A DNA stretch of 64,000 nucleotides, taken from assembly GCA_007922305.1 (NCBI GenBank), contig ML677387.1, forward strand, positions 860,790-924,789, written 5' to 3'. Shown here piece by piece: positions 42,745 through 62,974 of the stretch (position 1 is its first letter; each line of letters opens with the position of its first letter). The stretch is from Dermatemys mawii. Taxonomy: Eukaryota; Chordata; Testudines; Dermatemydidae. The notes under the pieces were generated by a model, which saw nothing but the letters and a program-made list of their open reading frames with translations, did no database searches and was not told where the DNA came from. A program made the position numbers and the translations under genes.

Positions 42745-42825
42745 TATGGGGGTTAGCCCCCAAAAGCTTATGCCCAAATAAATTTTAGTCTCTAAGGCAC
42801 CACAAGTATTCCTCATTCTTTTTGT
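42745..42825 (+). mobile_element. Penelope-like element terminal arm (solo fragment)
   Basis: GGGGGTTAGCCCCCAAAAGC is followed by TTATGCCCAAATAAATTTTA and TCTCTAAGGCACCACAAG, matching the outer half of the arms at 47.8 and 58.4 kb. The hairpin survives, but the CTGATGA half is lost. Confidence 0.75.
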
Positions 42826-44939
42826 ATGAAAAGGGATCTTCACTGATTCCACTGCCATTCATTTTTCACCAGCCTCTCAGCAAAGTTGTCTCCCAGGCCT
42901 CTTTGTGACTGTTGCTGGAAATGTGATGTTGTTCATGCTGCTGGCCTGAGACTCACAAGGAGGCTTGTTTCAAATGGAAACGACCTCTCTGCTTTACGTA
43001 GCAAGGAGTTAATGTTCTAGTCCACTTTCCAGTCTGTCGTCATCCTCTACCAGGGATGACTCAGAGAGGGTTGTTAGTCTTTGTCCCCAGGCACGAATCC
43101 TAGCCCATCTTAATTAAAGAGGCAAAATGCTACCCAGTGTAACAGTCAGAGGGCTGCTGCTGCTTCTGGCCATTGTGCTCTGTGGCCCTGGGCATTAGAG
43201 GAGCTGGGCTGGTGCCACAGCTGCTTTCACATTGAAGTGTGCCACATTCTCTTGGGGCTCATTTGCTTTATGGTTGAAATTCTGCTCGGCTTCAGCCTCC
43301 GGTTGGTAGGGAGAATGGGGGAATGTTGCTGCTGCTTGCTGAGAAGTTTTCTATCCCTATACTAGGCAGAGTAAGGTAGAAAAGAAGTGCAGGGATTGTG
43401 AGGAGCTGGCTGGCATAGCAAGGACAGAAAGGAATCTGGGTGACTAATCCCAATGCATGTCAGAAGTCCCCTTGGGAAGGGGGGAAGAGGTAGCTACCTA
43501 GGCACCTGACTGGGTGCAATGCCACGAACAGGGCAATTCTTCTATCTAGTCACACCTACACAACACCTTGCTCTCCAGCTAGTGCAAGACTTGAGGTGAA
43601 TACATGCTATGTGTGGGAGGGGACTGCTTGGCCCAGAGTCCTTCATGTGATGTGATGGTGCTTTGTGACCATACACAACATTTTAAAAAGGCCTCATGTA
43701 TCAAGCATGGTTGAGACTAGTGAGATCATTTACAGTTGACTTAAATAAAAGTTTTATATGCTAGCTTGTGAAATGGCTAATGCACCATACACCAAGCAAA
43801 GTGTCTTGTTGTTTTAAAATACTTTGTTTCATGGTATTTTTAGACATAGGGCTCCTTAAATAATTTACCACTGTATGTACCTTCAGTTGCAGCTCAGCTG
43901 AGGCCTTGTGATGTCTGGATCCTGTGATCAATGAGGGAGATCTATGGTTTGAATACAAGATAAAAATGAATCAAAGCTCTAGTGAACTAGCTGTTCCAAA
44001 ATGCCATGGAGGAGTGGGGGAGAAGCCAGGTGAGGTTTGTGCAAATCTTCCTTGTTTGAGAAGGTTATCAAAAAATCTCAGCTGGCAAGTCTCTTTGGAG
44101 GAACTGAATCTGATGTTTAAATTGTCTGTGTAATTGAATAAATCTCTTTTATGTACTTGGTAAACAAGGGTCAAATTAATAACCCCTCTGCTTGGCTTGT
44201 GTACACAAGCCAAAGGTACATGGAGTGGGTGGGGAAGAGGAAGGGGGGGGACAATATGTATAAAGGTGGAGAGAGTTAGGTATTCTCCCCACTAAAATAA
44301 CATGTTATAAAGCAAATTCTGCCTGCACACACACAGCTTAACTCGGAAGCAATAACTGAACAAGGGCTTTAAAAAAAAGTTGTGAAGCTGGTTGGCAAAA
44401 TCTAACAGGCTGTTCTGGGTTTGGATCAGAGCCCGTTTTCCCCCTCCTTTTTTAAGCAAAACAAAAACCTCAGGCACTTTGAATAAATGGCTTTAGTTTT
44501 CTCACCTTTTCAAGTTTCTCTAGCTGCCTTCTCCTTCTCTTGCAGGCTCCAGAGATACTTTCCCAATACATCCACCTCCCTTTCTTAACTGGACAAATAC
44601 TTTCTGTACTTCTCTTTTGGGAGAGGGGGAAGTTGTTCCCTTCACTGCATGCTGAAAGCACAGATGTCTGCCTTGCTGTCTTAGAGGGCACTTTGAATTC
44701 AAGCAATGCTGCTAGCAGCTCTAACTCAAAGGCTCCTGTGGCAGAAGGAAGCCTTTATAAAGAGTTACTGAGGCTGTAGTCCAGTTTGCCTCCCTATTGG
44801 AGACAGGCAGCTGGTGGAGAAATGTCTGGTGCTTTTGGGGGACAGGGGGAATGGGTACCCCCATATTAGGGTGTCTGAACTTTCCTAGTTTAGAGAGGAA
44901 GCATTAGAGTGGTTATGGGGTCAGACCTGTGTCTCCCAG
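42826..44939. other. Unassigned intergenic sequence
   Basis: About 2.1 kb without a supportable gene or confident repeat. Open frames of 60-80 codons have no recognisable features. Confidence 0.35.
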
Positions 44940-45050
44940 GAGGGTGACCAGATGTCCTGTGTCTTATAGGGACAGTTCTGATATAGGGTTCTATTACCAG
45001 ATCTCTGACCCTCTGTCCCAATTTTTCACACCTGTTATCTGGTCACCCTA
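44940..45050. mobile_element. hAT-like palindromic MITE, copy 3 (inverted), apparently nested in a MIR
   Basis: A 111-bp element from GAGGGTGACCAGATG to ATCTGGTCACCCTA, in the opposite orientation to the copies at 38.5 and 39.5 kb (CCCAATTTTTCACACC lies near its right end). Sequence on both sides (CAGACCTGTGTCTCCCAG and CTCCTAAGCCCCAGACTAAT) reads like one interrupted MIR. The flanking octamers are only loosely similar. Confidence 0.78.
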
Positions 45051-45190
45051 CTCCTAAGCCCCAGACTAATTCCCTGTGTGACCCTAGGCAAGCCATGTAG
45101 TCTTTCTGAGCCTCAGTTCCCCATCTGTGCAATGGGAATATTGGCACTGTCCTACCTCATGGGGGTGGGGGCTGAGGAGAAATACCATAG
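45051..45190 (+). repeat. MIR-type SINE (right part)
   Basis: TCCCTGTGTGACCCTAGGCA, then GAGCCTCAGTTCCCCATCTG and CAATGGGAATATTGGCAC, are MIR core and 3' sequence, continuing from the other side of the MITE. Confidence 0.78.
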
Positions 45191-46004
45191 GGCACTTTTG
45201 GAGCTGCAGTGAACACATTCAACAGCCCCCAAATGCTCTCTCCTGTTCCAGTCTTGGGATCCTTTCCTGACACGGTGATTGCTGTTAATCAGCTGTTCGG
45301 TCCAAATCTTTGCAGTACGTGTGGATGAGGCTGACAGCCCCATACATCATGCTTGCAGGGCCAATCTGCATGAGTGCTCTTGGAATACTTATTAGAGGTT
45401 TTTCATTTAGCTGGAGCGTGTGTGGTTTGTTTTTGTTTTGTTTTAACTTTAGTTCATGCTGTTTTCCCGAAAGGGGCTGAAATCTAACAGACCAAAACAA
45501 TCATCGATATGAAATATTTCTTATGTAAAACATGTAGCAGCTACTCTCAATCTGAGATCTAGCTGAATGAGGTTTGGCTGACAAAGACTGAAAGGAGTTG
45601 ACATGTTTCTATAGGCTGTTTACTGACAACATCTTTTCTTAAGCCGTGGTTATAAGGCAAAAAAAGGGCATCAAATGAAACTTACCAAGGAGCTTTAATA
45701 ATTCAAGCTGCCTTGTGCTGCTCCTTTGGTTGCCTTTATGGGAATAAAGCCTCCGTTTCAAAGGATCTTGACTCTACTTCTGCTGCAGGAAAGATGGCCC
45801 TGCCAAAGCTGTTGTGACATGGAGAGGTTGGCTGGGGGTGAAGCATGTCTTGGGTGGCCATGCCAGCAAATGCTGGGCAAATAAAACAAGGGACACTGAT
45901 GGCCAGATCACCTGCTCACTTCAGTGAGACGTGTAGGGTGCTCTGCGAATTGAGCACCCTACGTGCATCTGGCACACTAAAGAAACTCAGGCAGAAATTC
46001 TTTA
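45191..46004. other. Unassigned sequence
   Basis: No supportable gene or confident repeat. Confidence 0.35.
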
Positions 46005-48770
46005 AGAACAACATAGGAACAGCCCTACTCGGTCTGACCAAAGCTCCCTCTAGCCCAGTGTCCTGTCCACTGACAGTGGGCAGGTGCCCCAGAGGGAATG
46101 AACAGTGCAGGGAATCAAGTGATCCATCCCTGTCACCCATTCCTGGCAAACAGAGGCTAGCGTCACCATCCCTGTTCAGCCTGGCTAATAGCCATTGGTG
46201 GACTGATCCTCCATGAATATAGTTAGTTCTTTTTTGAACTCTGGTATAGTCTTGGCCTTCACAACATCCTCTGAAAAGGAGTTCCACTGGCTGACCAGTT
46301 CCAGAGTAGCAGCCATGCTAGTCTGTATCTGTAAAAAGAACAGGAATATTTGTGGCGCCTTAGAGACCAACAGATTTATTTCAGCATAAGCTTTTGTGGG
46401 CTATAGCCACTTCATCAGATCCATAGAATGGAACACTCAGTAGTAAGACAGACATATTGTGTATATGGCGGTTTTTTTAACAAAAAATTATTTTTCTTTA
46501 AATATCTCTTAAAAAATTTAACTGCTTGTTTTTCCATTGTGTAAAATCCAAGTTTGGACTGAGCTCGCCTAGCGGGTTGGTAATTTTTTTTTTTTTTTTT
46601 TTCCCCTCAAGTTTTTCCCAGGAGGAAAAAATAAGTTTTAAGCAGTGGTGTGTGTGTTTTTTGTGTTTTAAAAAGGAGGGCTTCAGGTAGCCCTACCCCA
46701 TAATTTTGGGGTGCTTTTACTTGGCAGCAGTGGCGTACCATTCCAAACACAGGAAAAATTTGTGGTGTTTTTAAAAAAAGTTTAACCTAAGCTGGTAAAA
46801 TAAGCTGGGGGGGGTATAGATTCAGTTTGTGTAATGACCCAGCCATGCCCAGTCTCTGTTTAACCATAGACTGGTTTCCAGTTCAGCAGCTTCTCGTTGG
46901 AGTCTGTATTTGAGGTTTTTCTGTTTTAAAATTGTCACCTTCAAGTCTGTTGAGTGACTAGAGAGGATGAAGTGTTCTGACTGTTACAATTCCTGAAGTC
47001 AGATTTGTGTCCATTTATTCTTTTGCATAGGGACTGTCCAGTTTGGCCAGTGTACATGGCAGAGGGGCATTGCTGGCACATGATGGCATATCACATTGGT
47101 AGATGTGCAGGTGAATGAGCCCCTGGTGGCGTGGCTGATGTGGTTAGGTCTTATGATGATGTCAGCTGAATAAATATGTGGACAGAGTTGGCATTGGGTG
47201 TGGGTTGTGTGTGGGGGGTTTTTTGTGTGTGTGTTTTTGCAAGGATAAGTTCCTGGATTAATGTTTTTGTTGTGGTTGCTGGTGAGTGTTTGCTTCAGGT
47301 TGCGGGGGCTGTCTGTAAGCGAGGACTGGTCTGGCTCCCAAGATCTGTGAGGTGAGGGATCGCCTTTCAGGATAGGTTGTGGATCTTTGGTGATGTGCTG
47401 AAGAGGTTTTAGTTGGGGGCTGAAGTCGATGGCTAGTGGTGGTCTGTTTTCTTTGTTGGGCCTCTTCTGTAGTCTGGTTACTCAATAACAGACTTGAAGG
47501 TGACAATTTTCCATTAATTTAGGTTTAAACAGAGACTGGAAATGGCTGGGTCTTCACACAAATTGAATCTATTTCCCCATGTTAAGTATCCTCACACCTC
47601 CTTGTGAATTGTCTGATATGGGCCATCTTGATTATCACTAGAAAAGGTTTTTTTTCCCTCCTTCTGATAATAGGTCATCTAAATTAATAACCTCTTAGAA
47701 TTGGTATGTCAGCTTTCACCTTTTCATGTTTTCTTTGTGAGTTCTATTCTATGCATCCGATGAAGTGGGCTACAGTCTATGAAAGCTTATGCTGAAATTT
47801 TAGTCTCTAAGGTGCCACAAATACTCCTGTTCTTTTTACTGGTTGACTTTGCTTTGTGTGAAGAAATACTTCCTTGTGTTTGTTTTAAACCTGCTGCCTA
47901 TTAATTTCCGTTGGTGACTTCTAGTTCTTGTGTTATGAGAAGGAGTAAATAACACTTCCTTATTTACTTCTCCACACCAGTTGTGATTTTATAAACCTCT
48001 ATCATATCCCCCCTGAGTCATCTCTTTTCCAAGCTGAAAGGTCCCAGTCTTATTAATCTCCCCTTATACAGAAACTGTTCCTTGCTCCTAATCACTTTTT
48101 GTTGCCCTTTTCCAATTCCAAAACATCTTTTTTGAGATGGAGCGACGACATCTCCACACAATATTCAAGATGTGGGCATAACATGGATTTATGTAGAGGC
48201 AATATATTGTCTGTCTGCCTTATCTATCCTTTTCTTAATGATTCCCAATGTTCTGGTCACTTTTTTGACTGCTGTTGCACATTGAATGGATGTTTTTCAC
48301 AGAACTATCCAGTGACTCCAAGATCTTTCTTGAGTAGTAACAGCAAATTGGAAAACAATCCCATTTAGTCACCATCAATGTGCATTACTTTGCATTTATC
48401 AACATTAAATTTCATCTGCCACTTTGTTCCCAGTCCCCCTGTCTTCTAAGGTCCCTTTGCAACTTTTCACAGTTGGCATAGGAATTAACTATCTTGAGGA
48501 GTTTTTGTATCATCTCCAAATGTTGCCACCTCACTGTTTTTACCCCTTTTTCCAGATTGTTTGAGTATGTTGAATAGGACTGGTCCCACTACAGGCCTCT
48601 GGGGGACACCACTATTTACCTCTCTCTCCATTCTGAAAACTGACCATTTATTCCTACCCTTTATTTCCTATCTTTTAACCAGTTACTGATCCAGGAGAGC
48701 AACTTCCCGCTTATCTTTGCACAGAGAATCTTCCACTTAATGATTCTGTCGATCACAGGCTACTTTAGAG
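46005..48770 (-). mobile_element. CR1 LINE, split by a nested Penelope element
   Basis: 46005-46285 and 47848-48770 together form the antisense 3' portion of one CR1. The terminus and 3' UTR lie at the left (AACATAGGAACAGCCCTACT, GCTAATAGCCATTGGTGG). Reverse transcriptase-region sequence lies at the right (TTTATCAACATTAAATTTCA near 48397, ACAGGCCTCTGGGGGACACC near 48590). The CR1 text is continuous across the insertion. Frames are decayed. Confidence 0.9.
46296..47837 (-). mobile_element. Penelope-like element inserted into CR1, with inverted terminal arms
   Basis: The flanks ACTGGCTGAC (46286-46295) and ACTGGTTGAC (47838-47847) form a 10-bp target duplication with one mismatch. The left arm (46296-46455) carries an extra outer tail (CAGTTCCAGAGTAGCAGCC) that is absent from the inverted right arm (about 47470-47837). 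The body, read on the minus strand, holds a decayed open frame. 47506-47258 includes LGARPVLAYRQPP. Further on, CACTGGCCAAAC and GGCTCATTCACCTGCAC are remnants of the GIY-YIG region, with a small deletion breaking the frame. About 330 bp at 46460-46800 is unrelated to the other copies. The arms hold a hammerhead-like motif. Confidence 0.85.
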
Positions 48771-49389
48771 TCAGCTGGTACAAAGAGCCATCCCAATGGG
48801 CAGGGGTGGATGCTCTGCGTTCCCATTCCGGCTGTGACGTCCTTTAAGGACATCGGCTTCAAAGGGGAGGTCGGTTGAATTCTAACCCCAAGAGGTGGCA
48901 GGCAGGGCTTTAGTGGTAGAAGGGGGCTGGAGTTCTCAGACCTCTGTCAGGAGCGCAGGAGACATTATTAAGGAGAGGGAGAAATATTCTAGGGTAGAAC
49001 TGACCTCCACGCAGGGAGCAAGCCTGCTAGGGGTCTCTGTCCTGCCTAAAAGTTCCCCTGTAGCAGGGGACCAAATCTTACTCTCCCTCAGCTGTGAAAT
49101 CACCACCCCTTGCTGCAGTGTGAGTCTCAAAGCCAAGGGACAGCAACTACCTGCACTTACATTGTGACTCAGTCCAGCACCCTCAAACGTGACCCAGGAT
49201 GAGCTGTGACAGAGTGTCCGACCGGAAGGCCTCAGGGGAGATGCAGTAGATAGTGTAAGGAGGAAAAACTGCACTAGGGCATCTGTCCTAGTGAAATGAC
49301 ACAGACACAGACGCAGAGCTCCATCCTTACCAAGGTGGGACAAAAATAACTTGGGGTTTTATAATTATCCTGCTGAGATCTTAATGCTT
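48771..49389. other. Unassigned sequence
   Basis: No supportable gene. Frames on both strands at 48895-49343 overlap and have no recognisable features. Confidence 0.35.
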
Positions 49390-49890
49390 ATTTTAATCAA
49401 TGCAGTGGAGACTGAGGGAGGGTGTAAGTCGGGGCGGGCCAACCCACAGGACTGTCCTGTTCAGTCCACCTAAGTGGCATGATAAGGGGGCTGGGCCAAG
49501 GGTTGGATAGGGAGCGGTTGGATGGGGTGGAGGTTCTGGGGGGGCAGTCGGGACAGGGAATGAGAGAGTTGGGTAGGCGTGGGAATTCTGGGGGTCTGTC
49601 AGGGGTGGATAGGGTTCAGGGCAGTCAGGAGCTAGGGAGTGGGGCAATTTGGGTAGATGGTGGGGTCCTGGAGGGAGTCAGGGTGGGGGGGTCTCAGGAG
49701 GGGGTGGTCAGGACAAGGAGCAGGGGGAGGGTTGATGGATTCTCAGTGGGGCAGGCAGTGGCTGGGGATTGGGTATGGGGCAGGGCTAGGCTGTTTAGGG
49801 AGGCACAGCCTTCCCTACCTGGCCCCTCCATACCATTTTGCAATGCTGATGTGGCGCTCGGGCCAAAAAGTTCACCCACCCCTGGTGTAA
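49390..49890 (-). repeat. G-rich dispersed repeat, inverted relative of the block at 33.6 kb
   Basis: Degenerate GGGGCAGTCGGGACAGGGA, GGTTGGATGGGGTGGAGG and GGGTAGGCGTGGGAATTC units are the complement of the C-rich units at 33640-34000. They end in GTGGCGCTCGGGCCAAAAAG and TTCACCCACCCCTG. Overlapping frames of up to 149 codons are compositional. Confidence 0.65.
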
Positions 49891-51678
49891 GAGTATTCAA
49901 GTGCTTAACTGTCCTTTTATTAAACTAATACTATACTCCCCGCCAACTAGTCAATTGTGTTTGCTTCTTCCCACATGGTGTACTCATTTCTCTTCTGTGT
50001 CATCATCCACTGTCCCCTCTTGGGACAGTTTTGAAAGATAATTACCGTGTTTGTAAGCCAGTGAAGGCTGTGAGTAATTATGACCCAGTTGCAGATGTAA
50101 CATCTATTTACATAGATTTGGACAATTTTATCTAGTGAATTACCTACTCCTATCAGCAGCACATAATGAAATGCGGAGCAACAAGGAAATCTGTTTTCAG
50201 ACTTGCTGCTGGTACCAGCACAAGTTCAGGATCTAGTCTAGTCTGAAAGACTTGACTTGACTTGACCAGGTGGTTTCCCCTGGAAGAACGTTGTCCTTTG
50301 GTGATAGCTTGCCCTGAACACATTGGAACACAAGCATGGAAGAGTCTGCTTCCATGATCAGCCTGTCTTCCTGACCAAGGAATTTCTTTTTGTGTGTGGT
50401 TTTATTTATAATTTTTTCTGTTATGCCATGGATGATCCCTAAACACATTTGCTTGGCTTGGAAACAAGCAGCAAAAAACACACAAGCTACTGCTGCCATC
50501 TGGTGCTTGAATAATAAAAGGCTGCCGGGTTCTATTTACAGAGAGGAACCAGAGCAGCAGGAAGGGCCACAGGTATCACTGCGTCAGATTTACAGCTTGA
50601 AACAGGAAAGCACTTAAACCAAATTAATGGAATGGTAAAGGCTCTTTTGAAGCAGCCTGTATGGAAGAGTGACTGAATTACACACTGATTATGCTTGAAT
50701 TAAGATTAAGGTGATTATTCCTTAAAAATGCCTAATATAGCAGTTTACATGGGTTTGAGATCTTTTTACCTTCTGAATAGCTAGCTGTGAATAAGAGAAA
50801 CTGATTTTTACTTAGAAAAACTGATTGCCTGACTTCAGCTTTACTAGGGAACAGAACCGATACCTTTAATCAGAACAGGCTAATCTAGCCTGAACAAAGC
50901 ACTGAGCTGTGTACAGTAAGGAGCTATCCTCCACTGGAACTGGGGTATCTAACAGGCATCTTCCATCTCCATTGTCCTTAATGAGGCTTTGTTAATATTG
51001 CTTGAAAGCAGGAACTAAACTAGACAAATTACTTTCGCAATTACACCAGAGTTCCGTATTAGTTGTAATTAGTGTACAATGAACATTGCAGTGCTGGAAA
51101 AACCATTTTCTGAAAGTAACGTAAACAGCACATCTGTGCAGAATACCCACAAGAGAATATCTTCCTAGGCTGCTGTGTCCTAAGAGTTTCAAAAACAAAA
51201 TGAGAAACTAAGTATCCTAATGGGGAGGTAGGGGGAATTCCCTCATTACAGCCTCCTGTCTGCTAAATTAAACAGTCCTGCAGAGACTGTCCTGCTTTCT
51301 CCGAAATCCTGCATGCATGCTCACAAACTACACCACCCCACAAAAGATGAAGTTGGCATCTCTGCATATTGATCCAGGGAGGAAAAACTATTTCCATCCC
51401 CTTAAAGGTCCCGTGTACAATGGGAGCCTTTTAGAGGCATTTATAGTAGCTCATGAGAAGGAGAGACCAGACCAGCAAGAAACATTGAATTATAATGGAA
51501 ATTCTCTGCATACTTTAAAGAGTTCCCTTGTGAATGCATGGAGCTGATCATAAAACTTTAAAAGGGATGAGGGGAAAAATAGAATTTAAATAAAATTGTA
51601 GTTTATACATTTTTCAAATTCCTGGAAATCTCCCTGACAACCAGAGGGTTTAAAGCTCTTTCCAAAAAGTCTGAATCT

Positions 51679-51713
<35 letters not shown>

Positions 51714-53160
51714 TTCAACAACCATTGCTGCCTCAGTACAGTTTATAATGCAGCTTATTGTAGCTAAAACAGTTCTCACTTTATAGGTGGTTGTCTCTGG
51801 TTTTGGGATCTAATCAATGCACCAGAATTGCAGTTGCTTTCTCCCCACCCTTTTTAATGACTTATTAAATATAAATCTGAAATTATTTGTGACATCTGAA
51901 AACTATTCTGTGGATCCAACATTCCTGGCAGCATTGGGGGCCAGAGTCTCCACAGACATGTTTCTTGTGAAATCATTTACACTAGTGCAAAGTGACTGAA
52001 GTGGCAGCATTTTAACACCGATCTTGCACTAGCAGAAATGACTGGATACATGGGGCAAAGCACCAGAGAATCGGGTCCTCGGAGTTACTGTCTCTTTAGG
52101 CTCCAGATGGAGGCAGATGTACAGAGTGTGCTGGCGAGATAAAATAAGCAGGCCCCATGGGGAATGCTTTAGCTGCTGTTTAATCCTTTGTGGGGACGGT
52201 GTGTGAACTTGATGGGTCATGTCCTGGGTTTGCAGACTTCAAGGCTGTGGACTGCACATGTTCAGGTTACTGATTTTTGTCTGGTTTCCAGACACGTCCT
52301 GCTACCCTGTGAGCTCTAAACATGATCTGGGACCTTATTGTGATGTGCCCCTCCCCCAGACATCCAGAAGATCTAGGAACACGTAGGTGACGGCACTTTG
52401 GTAGTGATGATAATCTGCTCAGCCTCTCCACTGTGAGCCTTGACCCCAGGGATTTATGGCTCAAACACAGAAGTGCATGGGAGACTGAGGACAGGGCTGA
52501 ATTTAACATTTCTCTGACCCCCTCCTTCCCCCGCCTTATCTGTGCTCTGTTGGGTGGAGAAGGCAGTGTTTGACTGATATGGGTTAGTGCTTTGAGTGTT
52601 GTTGCAGAGGGACTTGGACGAGGTGACAGGGCAATTTGGGGGATTTCTCTGTGTGTGGAAGATGGCACCAGGGTGACAGCGGGAGGAGGAAAGCAGAGGG
52701 GCTGAGCCTGGAGTGGTGGGCAGAGAAGGGATCTGTTAAACACTAATGTTCATCTGAATGATGGCGGGTGACAGACGATGACGTCCCAGGGGCAGACAGA
52801 TGCATGCGAGCAGACTCTGTCCTGTGGAGAGCCCAACCAAGCCAGTGGGGTGTTTCATGAAGGCAAGAATCCATTTGCTGGACCAGGGCTGAAATTAGCC
52901 AATGAGACTGTCTAGGCCCATGGAGGTCAGGACTTTGGGATTCTGTGTCAGACTTTGCAAGGCTGCTCTGGGACTCCCAGAGCGAATTGCCCCGCTCCTT
53001 TAGCAAGGAGAACAGAGCAGCCTCTCCTCTTGTGGCAGACATGGGTTTCTCAGTGACTTCACTAGCCATAGGGGGTACCTTTTGGACTTACTGCTTCCCT
53101 CCTTTGCTGTGACAGTAAATACATGAGGAGCCTGAAAGAAAAAAATTCTTAATTCCTGTT
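49891..53160. other. Unassigned intergenic sequence with a TC microsatellite
   Basis: About 3.3 kb downstream of the IDO2-like gene. A (TC)n run occupies about 51682-51710. Minus frames 52267-52743 and 52743-53069 (158 and 108 codons) carry no recognisable domain. No confident repeat beyond the microsatellite. Confidence 0.4.
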
Positions 53161-53161
53161 T

Positions 53162-53167
53162 TTTATT
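53162..53167 (-). terminator. Candidate poly(A) signal of the IDO2-like gene
   Basis: AATAAA on the minus strand, about 1.17 kb downstream of the stop codon. It is the first canonical hexamer noticed after the stop. Read as the likely 3' end of the transcript, by position only. Confidence 0.4.
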
Positions 53168-54334
53168 AAGCAATTGAATGCAACTGAGCTTTAACTACAA
53201 GTGCAGGAGCAGGGCAGGGCAGGAGGCCAGTGTCCTCTCCTTGCACAGAGATTGCACCAGCAGGATGTGTGATCACCCCAGCTGTGCCAAACAGGCTCCC
53301 TGTGTTCTTTCTGAGCCCTTTTAATGGGGAGGGGCACATTTGCTCCATATCTTAAGCTATTTATAACCCCTGATACTCTGTTCCCTTTGACAGCCTTGTA
53401 ACACTTATCAGTTCTACCCTCCCCTCCCCCAGCCTCCCCAAAAATCCTTGAAGAATTTAGAGATTCATAGTTTAAGGCCAGAGCTGCTCCCCCAATGTCT
53501 GAGCCTCGCAGTCTGGAACAGCTTCCCACAGCAAACGAGGACAGGGATCTGTGTGTTATTCCAATCAGTATTGGTGAAGCTGCTGCTCCTGCTGCACCGT
53601 GGGGTGGAAAGTCGTGTTGCTGGCAGCCTGAGAGTGGGTAGGAAAACTTCTCCACTGCTCAAGTCCTAGCTCATATTCAGTGGTCAGGACATTCGGATTC
53701 ATGTTGTTTGGAATACGGACCATGTTTCTCAAAACGGAGTGTCTAATACTTGGATTCCTTCATCTGTATTAAAACTGCTCACTAACTGGCTTGAATTTTT
53801 CAGTCTCCCTCTCTTAGCCCCCGCCAGCCACCGGTGACTCATGTCACAGTGTGTTCATCGTGGAAGGGGTGGCTTATCTCGGGAACTTCCCGTCTGCTGA
53901 GTTCTGCAGTTCCTTGTCTGAATGAAGGTGAAGCAAAGGGCAGGTCCACACAGGGATGGGAAAAACCCATGGCTGGCTCAGGTCAGCTGATTCAGGCTCA
54001 CAGGGCTAAAAATTTGCTGTGTAGACATTCAGGCTCGGTCCCTGGGCTGGCCGTGCCGTGCCACGCCGCAGGTCTTTTACCCCATGTGTCAGACAGGCCA
54101 TGGTTTTCTTCTAGCGAATCACCCCAGCGTTTGCTTGTTCCCAACACTGAATGTCTTTTGTGCCCATAGAAATGGGGCATAGGATACTCTTCCCCAAGAT
54201 GGACCTTCCAGGGAGGACAATCCCAGCCAGATCCTGGCACGTGCATAACCTGCAAACATTAAACCAAAAGATCCTTTTGCTCTTAAGTGTGCGCCCCCTT
54301 CTCGTCCGTAGTGAGGCCCGTGGCCCAACCGCGT

Positions 54335-62974
<8,640 letters not shown>

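Noticed and set aside
52267..53069. Two adjacent minus-strand frames (158 and 108 codons) downstream of the IDO2-like gene
   Set aside because: They lack a recognisable domain and lie beyond the candidate poly(A) site. I see no basis to call them genes.
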